NCBI RefSeq assembly: GCF_018219815.1
Contig: NZ_JADMKU010000026.1
Coordinates: forward strand, 1 to 46,300
Direction: 5' to 3'
DNA: 46,300 bases
DNA from: Thalassovita aquimarina
Lineage (GTDB): Bacteria; Pseudomonadota; Alphaproteobacteria; Rhodobacterales; Rhodobacteraceae
Shown here one piece after another: positions 40,942-46,300 of the stretch. The notes beneath the pieces are model-generated. The model worked only from the letters and a program-made list of their open reading frames with translations, was not told the DNA's origin and did no database searches. The stretch's first letter is position 1. Each line of letters begins with the position of its first letter. Made by a program: the position numbers and the translations under genes.

Positions 40942-43599
40942 TCAGAAGTGAAGCGACAAGTCGCGGTGATCAGCGCTGCAACGGGCAATGTAGAGCGCTT
41001 GAGCACGGGTCAGGTGCTCGTTTTGACGTGCGCCGAGGGTCTCGGCCATACTGTCAAGATACGCTTCCAATCCGGGCCGCAAACGCTCCTTCGCCACGCC
41101 GCGCCAAGTGACTTGTTCCGCGAAGGCTTCCATCGCGGACTGCCACTCTTTCAGAGTAGCCTCCCGGTCGCCTTTGCGCATCTTACTGCGAGCCTTAGAC
41201 AGAGCCGAGTTGACGGACCGCGCTCCGTTCACCGCGTTGAACGCGCTCCCGACTTCTTTGATCGCATCTTCAGCAGCCTTCGGATCAGCCGTTTGGATGG
41301 TCTGTTCCAATCCCGCCAGCTGCCCCTCCAGTGCAACAAACGCGTCGTTGGCGTCGAGCACGGCCAGGAATTCCCGAACCGGTTCGACCGACCGGTCCGC
41401 ATTCCGGCGGTAGATCGTTCGCGCCTTGCTCTCGGCGTTCAGAAGAGCGCTGAAGTTGGAATATGTTTCCTTCCAGCTGTCTGGGATCTCGGCCTGGAGG
41501 GCCTCGATCTGCGCGGCAATCTCGTCACGACGGGCCTCGCCAACGGCTATGGTCTCCAGGTTTTCCTCGACATCGAGGAACCGGATATTTTCGCGAATTT
41601 CTTCCGACTGCCGCTCGAGATCTCGAATCTCGCCCTGAATGTCGCGAACCGCGCTTAGCTGCGGGCGGAACTCCGGTGCGGCGGCTTCGACCTTGGCGTT
41701 ACTCTGCCAAACCTCGTCAAGGGTCGTTATCGCGCTATCGGCGGCGTCGTAAGCACCCGAAAGATCACGCACCATCTTGTCTGGCAGCATCGAATAGTCG
41801 AGCGATCGCGCCGCCGCAATGGCGCCCAGAACACTGTCCTTGTTTGTCTTCAGTTGCTCGTGGACATAGTCCTCAAGGCAGATTTGAAGCTTGGGATTGC
41901 GCGGCGGAGGTGCGCTTTCCGAAAGCAACGACACGCGGGTCGGAAGGTAATTTACCAGAGGAGGATAGTAACCCACGATCCCAAGAGCCGTAAGTTGCAG
42001 CAAAATGAAGGGTATCACGCCCTTGTAGATCTGGATCGTCTTCACGACAGCCGGCGCCACGCCTCTCAGATAGAACAGCGCAAAGCCGAAGGGTGGCGTC
42101 AGGAACGAGGTCTGGATGTTGAGACCGATCATGACACCCAGCCAGACGGCAGTAATGTTGGCATCGGGCTGCGCCAGCAGAATCGGCGCGACAATCGGCA
42201 CGACAACCACGGCGATCTCGATGAAATCGAGGAAGAAGCCAAGGATGAAGATCACGAGCATCACGATGATGAACTGTGTCCAGAAGCCACCGGGCAGCGA
42301 GTTGAGGAAATCGCGCACCAACTCTTCGCCACCGAACGCGCGGAAAGCGGCGGTCAGCATCGCGGCGCCAAGCAGGATGATGAAGACAAGCGATGAGGTC
42401 TTCGCGGTTTCGACCATCACTTCCTGCATCGTGTTTTCGATACGCAGAACGCGGACACCCGACCAGATCAGCGAAACCACCAGAACCACGCTGGCAATCG
42501 CCCCGATCCAGATGCCGGTCATGTCGCCGCCACTGGAAAGAAGCGCCTTGATGTTCATCTGATAGCTGGAGAGCGCGAAGGTAATCATCAACAGCGCAGC
42601 GATACTGGCGATCGCGGGCACAAAGGTCGACAGGCTTTTCTGTTCCGGTAGCCGGTAGCCAGCCATGATCAGAGCGCCTGCAGCACCGATGGCGCCAGCC
42701 TGGTTCACCGTGGCGACGCCCGCGATGATCGATCCCAGCACGAGGAAGATCAGCGTCAGCGGCGGAATCAGCGTCAGCGCCACATTGCCCCAGAACTTGC
42801 CGCCACGCTCGCCTTCGTACGGAACCGCAGGGGCCATTTTCGGACGGATGATCGCATAGACAAGGATAAATGCCATGTAGAGCAGGACAAGCAGAATGCC
42901 CGGCACAAAGGCCCCCAGGAACATCTCACCCGCGCTGGCCGAGGCGACATCAAACACGCTTGGCATGGACAGTTCGCCGGTAGCGTCCTTGTACAGCACC
43001 TTACGCAGCGTCGAGGCCTGATCAGAGGCGCTCGCCAGCTGGTCGGCAAGAATGATGAGAACGATCGAGGGCGGAATGATCTGCCCCAGCGTGCCGGAGG
43101 CGGCAATCGTGCCCGTGGCAAGCGTCTGGGAATAGTTGTTGCGCAGCATTGCCGGGAGCGAAATCAGCCCCATCGCAACCACGGTGGCACCCACGATGCC
43201 TGTGGTTGCAGCGAGAAGCGCCCCCACGAAAACCACGGTGATGCCAAGGCCGCCGGGCACGGGGCCAAAAAGCTGGGCCATCGTGACCAGCAGGTCCTCG
43301 GCGATCTTCGAGCGCTGCAGCATGATGCCCATGAAGATGAAGAGCGGGATCGCGATAAGCGTATCCCTTTCAACCTCGAAATAGACACCGCGCAGGTTGG
43401 TCACACCCGCCGTAAGCCATTGCGATGGCCCGCCGGAGTGGAAAAACGCGTCCACGTTGCCGGCGAGGAGATATCCCGCACCGGCAGCCAGAAAGATCGA
43501 TATGATCGCGGCACCGGGCAAGGCGAACGCCACCGGGTAGCCCGAGCCGAGCGCGGCAGCCATGATGCCGATAAGCAGAATGAGAAAGAAGAGTTCCAT
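40942..43599 (-). CDS. TRAP transporter large permease (DctM-like) with long C-terminal coiled-coil tail
   Basis: The 885-residue protein has the DctM/large-permease body in residues 1-555: PVAFALPGA at the start, GIMLQRSKIAEDLLVTM, TVVFVGALLAATTGIVGAT, GTIAASGTLGQIIPPSIVL and LNIQTSFLTPPFGFALFYLR. A further 325 residues (about 560-885) are hydrophilic and rich in Glu, Ala and Arg, with heptad-like segments (IQGEIRDLERQSEEIRENI, 654-672; DEIAAQIEALQAEIP, 692-706) that predict coiled coil. Typical DctM proteins have about 430 residues; the mannitol/chloroaromatic type is longer, but this tail is still extra. It imports an organic acid using an ion gradient together with the DctQ- and DctP-like proteins. 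Confidence 0.92.
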   Translation of the reverse strand: MELFFLILLIGIMAAALGSGYPVAFALPGAAIISIFLAAGAGYLLAGNVDAFFHSGGPSQWLTAGVTNLRGVYFEVERDTLIAIPLFIFMGIMLQRSKIAEDLLVTMAQLFGPVPGGLGITVVFVGALLAATTGIVGATVVAMGLISLPAMLRNNYSQTLATGTIAASGTLGQIIPPSIVLIILADQLASASDQASTLRKVLYKDATGELSMPSVFDVASASAGEMFLGAFVPGILLVLLYMAFILVYAIIRPKMAPAVPYEGERGGKFWGNVALTLIPPLTLIFLVLGSIIAGVATVNQAGAIGAAGALIMAGYRLPEQKSLSTFVPAIASIAALLMITFALSSYQMNIKALLSSGGDMTGIWIGAIASVVLVVSLIWSGVRVLRIENTMQEVMVETAKTSSLVFIILLGAAMLTAAFRAFGGEELVRDFLNSLPGGFWTQFIIVMLVIFILGFFLDFIEIAVVVVPIVAPILLAQPDANITAVWLGVMIGLNIQTSFLTPPFGFALFYLRGVAPAVVKTIQIYKGVIPFILLQLTALGIVGYYPPLVNYLPTRVSLLSESAPPPRNPKLQICLEDYVHEQLKTNKDSVLGAIAAARSLDYSMLPDKMVRDLSGAYDAADSAITTLDEVWQSNAKVEAAAPEFRPQLSAVRDIQGEIRDLERQSEEIRENIRFLDVEENLETIAVGEARRDEIAAQIEALQAEIPDSWKETYSNFSALLNAESKARTIYRRNADRSVEPVREFLAVLDANDAFVALEGQLAGLEQTIQTADPKAAEDAIKEVGSAFNAVNGARSVNSALSKARSKMRKGDREATLKEWQSAMEAFAEQVTWRGVAKERLRPGLEAYLDSMAETLGARQNEHLTRAQALYIARCSADHRDLSLHF

Positions 43600-43609
43600 T
43601 ATCTAAACC

Positions 43610-44620
43610 TCAGGCCGACGCGCCGGCGTGTTCTTTGTGTCCCGGCTCAGAGCGGGCATCCGCGACGGCCTCGAAGAGGTAGCTCACGAACTGAATCAGC
43701 ATGGTGACCGCGAAAACAGCGAGGAAACCGGCCATCTGGTACTTGATGAACATGCCAGCGGTTCCGCTTTGGCTGACCTCGAAATTCTTGATCGGTGCGT
43801 TGATGATCGCGTGGGACGATCCCATGCCGATCGCGATGATGACCCAGCAAGTGGTCATCCCGAGCAGGATCGTGCCGATCGAATTCACCTTGCCCTTGGT
43901 CGGCGTTTTGAAGCCTGCATAAAGCACATCGACCCTGACATGCCCCTCTTCGAGAAGGGTATACGCGGATGAGAACAGGAAAAGAGCTGCATACCAGTAG
44001 CGCACCAGATCGCCCATCAGGGCCTGTTCATATGAGAAAACGAAGCGCGAGATGACGATCAGAAGTTCCGCCGCCACGATAAGCAGAGCAAGCCACTGGA
44101 AACCGAGAGTCCGCGAGAACCGCGCCACCACGAATGCGACAATGATCAGCGGGAAATGAATATACGGCCCAACGAACCGGGCACGCAGCAGGTTTTTTGC
44201 GGCAGTTTCGCCGAACAACCCGGTGAGCAGGTTCTCGACCCTCAGGAAGGCAATGACGAAATCGGCTATTCCGACGAACAGGATAGCAAAGAAGCAAGCC
44301 CGGATAAGGTAGGCGTTGAAATCGCTGATCTTGCGAGCTTCGTGACGCAATGCGTTGTCGGACCGGCTGATCACCCACCACCCCGCGCCGGCAAGGCTGA
44401 TCACGTAGAGCGCCAAGCTGCCCCAAACCCGGGCATCACCGCCATCTAACACCGACACTAGCGTCGGAAAATCAAACCAGACAATCAGGATGTTGTTCAC
44501 GAGAAACGCAGCCAACACCGCCAGCGAAGCCCAGCCAATGAAACGCACGACAGGTGCGGGTTTTCCGATTGGCGAGAGGATTTCGTCATTTGTTGAATCG
44601 CCCACTGCACTCCCCCTCAT
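43610..44620 (-). CDS. TRAP transporter small permease (DctQ-like), long form
   Basis: The 336-residue protein has about eight membrane helices. The canonical DctQ part is the C-terminal half (about 170-320), with LLEEGHVRVDVLYAGF, the conserved small-permease motif. The N-terminal half adds about four helices (starting FIGWASLAVLAAFLVNN) that ordinary DctQ proteins of about 170 residues lack. It ends in a charged tail (RSEPGHKEHAGASA). The gene lies 10 bp upstream of the large-permease gene on the same strand and 147 bp after the binding-protein gene. Confidence 0.9.
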   Translation of the reverse strand: MRGSAVGDSTNDEILSPIGKPAPVVRFIGWASLAVLAAFLVNNILIVWFDFPTLVSVLDGGDARVWGSLALYVISLAGAGWWVISRSDNALRHEARKISDFNAYLIRACFFAILFVGIADFVIAFLRVENLLTGLFGETAAKNLLRARFVGPYIHFPLIIVAFVVARFSRTLGFQWLALLIVAAELLIVISRFVFSYEQALMGDLVRYWYAALFLFSSAYTLLEEGHVRVDVLYAGFKTPTKGKVNSIGTILLGMTTCWVIIAIGMGSSHAIINAPIKNFEVSQSGTAGMFIKYQMAGFLAVFAVTMLIQFVSYLFEAVADARSEPGHKEHAGASA

Positions 44621-44714
44621 TTTGTTCCGGCCAAGTCATCTTCACGTGCACGGACGTCATGCTTGGGCCGATTTTGCCGTATTTCTAGCCCGCTCGAGCA
44701 CCGGTTGCGGGCAG

Positions 44715-44750
44715 TAAGCAGGAACCGACGAAATGGCCGGATCCTGCCAA
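44715..44750 (-). terminator. Weak hairpin after the TRAP binding-protein gene
   Basis: GCAGGA (44718-44723) and TCCTGC (44742-44747) are inverted, with an inner CCG/CGG pair; the stem lies about 20 bp past the binding-protein stop. No T-run follows, so it is at most an attenuator or mRNA-stabilising hairpin. Confidence 0.35.
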
Positions 44751-44767
44751 TCTCGTGTCCCGTCGAA

Positions 44768-45859
44768 TCAGCTCAGGCCGAAGATCCGGTTACGCTGGTT
44801 CGAGTAGGTGACCTCTGCAGCCGCACGCCAGCCTGCGATCTCGCGCAACTTTTCCTGGTACTGGTCGTTGATCTCTGCCGCCAGCGGCGAGTGATCGCGG
44901 GTTTCCTCGAACACTTCCTCCGCGGCCATGCCAAAGGCATCCCAGACGTCGTCGTTGAACTGACGCGCCTGCACACCGTGATCGTCGATCAGACGCTGCA
45001 GATACTCGCCGTTCAGCGCCGAAGCTTCCTCGGGCTGGGCTGCGTGTTCTTCGTAACAGCAGGCGGTGATCACGGCCTGTTCGTACTCCGACAGGCTTTC
45101 CCACCACGACTTGTTCATGCCGAAGGCCAGACCGCCGCCCGGCTCGTGCATACCAGCGGTGTAGTAGTAGCTGGCGGCTTCATAGAACTTCATGAAGTAA
45201 TCGTTGTACGGACCGACCCATTCGGTTGCTTCGATCGCGCCAGACACGAGGTTTTCGTAGATCTGGCTACCCGGCAGCGAAACGGTCGAGGCACCGAGCT
45301 TGGACATCACGTTGCCGCCAAGACCCGGGATACGCATCTTCAGGCCCTGCAGGTCGTCGGGCGAGTTGATTTCCTTATTGAACCAGCCGCCGGCCTGTGC
45401 GCCGGTGGCACCGCAAGGCAGGGCTTTGAGGCCGAATTCGGCGCCGAGCTTGTCCCAGAGTTCCTGGCCGCCGGCAAACTTGATCCAGGCGTTCCACTCG
45501 GGCGTGGTCATGCCGAACGGCACCGAGGTGAAGTAGGCCCAGGCAGGATGCTTACCGGTCCAGTAGTAATCTGCAGCGATGTAGGCTTGCGAATTTCCGC
45601 TGGCGACTTCATCGAAAACGTCGAATGCGCCGACGCGCTCACCGGCAGCAAAGTACTCCGTGCGCAGTGCGCCGTTCGATACGATCGGAATCCGTTCGGC
45701 CAGACGTTGCGCCGAAAGGCCCAGACCCGGGAAGTCCCGCGGCCAAGTCGAAACGATCGTGATCGTCTTGGCGCTTTGGGCATTCACTGCTGGCGCGGCA
45801 AGCGCTGCAGCCCCGGCGGTCCCGACGGCAGCCGTCCTCAGAAATTTACGGCGATCCAT
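44768..45859 (-). CDS. TRAP transporter solute-binding protein, TakP-like
   Basis: The ATG at 45859 follows GGGAGGAGATAAT and opens MDRRKFLRTAAVGTAGAA, a twin-arginine signal cut near VNAQS. The 363-residue protein belongs to the TakP/FcbT1 group (mannitol/chloroaromatic-type TRAP binding proteins): STWPRDFPGLGLSAQRLAER, KMRIPGLGGNVMSKLG, ATEWVGPYNDYFMKFYEA and YYYTAGMHEPGGG are characteristic. The known TakP of Rhodobacter binds 2-oxo acids; related proteins bind chlorobenzoate or lactate, so the ligand is probably a small carboxylate. It is the first gene of the TRAP operon. Confidence 0.92.
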   Translation of the reverse strand: MDRRKFLRTAAVGTAGAAALAAPAVNAQSAKTITIVSTWPRDFPGLGLSAQRLAERIPIVSNGALRTEYFAAGERVGAFDVFDEVASGNSQAYIAADYYWTGKHPAWAYFTSVPFGMTTPEWNAWIKFAGGQELWDKLGAEFGLKALPCGATGAQAGGWFNKEINSPDDLQGLKMRIPGLGGNVMSKLGASTVSLPGSQIYENLVSGAIEATEWVGPYNDYFMKFYEAASYYYTAGMHEPGGGLAFGMNKSWWESLSEYEQAVITACCYEEHAAQPEEASALNGEYLQRLIDDHGVQARQFNDDVWDAFGMAAEEVFEETRDHSPLAAEINDQYQEKLREIAGWRAAAEVTYSNQRNRIFGLS

Positions 45860-46073
45860 ATTATCTCCTCCCTTTGGGCGGGGTTTGTTATTGGCTTACC
45901 CCAGCACGCCGCCCCGTCGACGCGTTGGAATCTACCCTCACGATATTATTAAATAGGAATATTTCAACAATGCTGTTCGTAAGGTTCAGATATCGCGTAA
46001 CTGAGGCGCGTTCGTCGCTCATCAAATGATCAACCTCATCACCTGTCGAGAGCGATGTTTGAATGTATTGCCT
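45860..46073. promoter_or_regulatory. Upstream region of the TRAP operon
   Basis: This 214-bp stretch should carry the minus-strand promoter of the TRAP operon. It is AT-richer around 45945-45970. No gene or repeat was recognised before the IS5-like sequence begins. Confidence 0.4.
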
Positions 46074-46180
46074 GGGCTCAGGACCCATTAGTTGTCTTGA
46101 GGCTGGCACTACTGCGCGATTGAAGCCCCAGAACTGATGTGAGCATGATGAGCAATCAACTTTGGCTGACGGACGAACAA
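46074..46180 (+). mobile_element. IS5-family left-end remnant (second copy)
   Basis: GGGCTCAGGACCCATTAG opens a stretch aligned closely with 35291-35390. At 46148 an ATG starts MSNQLWLTDEQ, the IS5 transposase N-terminus, which is intact here for 11 codons before the sequence turns into an IS3-like fragment and soon reaches a stop. Both loci derive from the same or sister IS5 elements. Confidence 0.75.
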
Positions 46181-46230
46181 CGGCATGCTGTCGCCCGTTG
46201 ATTTCGAAACCAGACAGCTCAATCGTAAGC
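46173..46230 (+). mobile_element. IS3 OrfB C-terminal fragment (copy of 40760-40810)
   Basis: 46173-46223 match 40760-40810 at 50 of 51 positions (the difference is C at 46184, T at 40771) and encode NNGMLSPVDFETRQLN in the same relative frame. The junction with the IS5 remnant falls in ACGAACA, a short identity between the two elements. Confidence 0.75.
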
Positions 46231-46244
46231 GCCTCGGCGATCCC

Positions 46245-46300
46245 CTACGCGGCGCGGCTTGACGCGACCGCGAAGTTCCAGGGCATGAGTTCGTCGATGC
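46245..46300 (-). pseudogene. IS66-family transposase C-terminus (partial)
   Basis: The minus strand enters from the window edge with IDELMPWNFAVASSRAA and a TAG at 46245-46247. IDELMPWNF is the conserved ending of IS66 TnpC transposases. Only about 17 codons are in view, so whether the gene is intact beyond the edge is unknown. Confidence 0.6.

Overview
The window looks like chromosomal DNA from an alphaproteobacterium of the Rhodobacterales (Roseobacter group). The reasons are high GC, many ATGA-overlapping operons, a carnitine 3-dehydrogenase/thioesterase fusion next to a GlxA/CdhR-type regulator, a TakP-like TRAP system, twin-arginine signals on the solute-binding proteins and abundant IS3/IS5 debris. 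This placement is inferred from gene content; no rRNA or tRNA is present to test it.

Left third (1-15.2 kb): the 3' part of a very large cell-envelope protein with DUF11/SdrD-like repeats, an OmpA domain and a C-terminal barrel-like region; an M20 metallopeptidase; a four-domain iron protein (ferritin-like, ferredoxin-like, two CDGSH clusters); a DUF3307 membrane protein and a Kef-type K+/H+ antiporter; then two divergently transcribed class III nucleotide cyclases, one with TolB-like and TPR parts, the other with SAM, AAA ATPase and TPR parts.

Middle (15.4-25.4 kb): a minus-strand beta-oxidation-like operon (acyl-CoA ligase, 3-hydroxyacyl-CoA dehydrogenase, enoyl-CoA hydratase, acyl-CoA dehydrogenase, two SDRs, perhaps a VOC protein) with no thiolase. 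It is preceded by a 15-codon leader ORF with a strong ribosome-binding site. Two secreted or periplasmic proteins follow on the plus strand: a Gly-rich/coiled-coil protein and a TonB-like plus peptidoglycan-binding protein.

Right part (25.5-46.3 kb): three catabolic or uptake modules, mostly on the minus strand. (1) A carnitine degradation cluster: BKACE-type 3-dehydrocarnitine cleavage enzyme, peptide-type ABC transporter, carnitine dehydrogenase-thioesterase fusion, alpha/beta hydrolase and divergent regulator. In the inferred route, carnitine enters by the ABC system, is oxidised to 3-dehydrocarnitine and cleaved with acetyl-CoA to acetoacetate and betainyl-CoA, which is hydrolysed to glycine betaine. 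(2) A PotABCD-like ABC transporter with a TIM-barrel sugar isomerase. (3) A tripartite TRAP transporter whose large permease carries an unusual C-terminal tail of about 325 residues.

Many boundaries between these modules hold decayed insertion sequences: IS3 at 3.1-3.4, 22.8, 35.4, 40.7 and 46.2 kb; IS5 at 25.6, 35.3 and 46.1 kb; IS66 at the right edge. A 51-bp directly repeated IS3 piece brackets the TRAP operon. The region therefore reads as a patchwork of metabolic cassettes put together around IS elements. I saw no CRISPR array, phage, tRNA or recognisable defence system.
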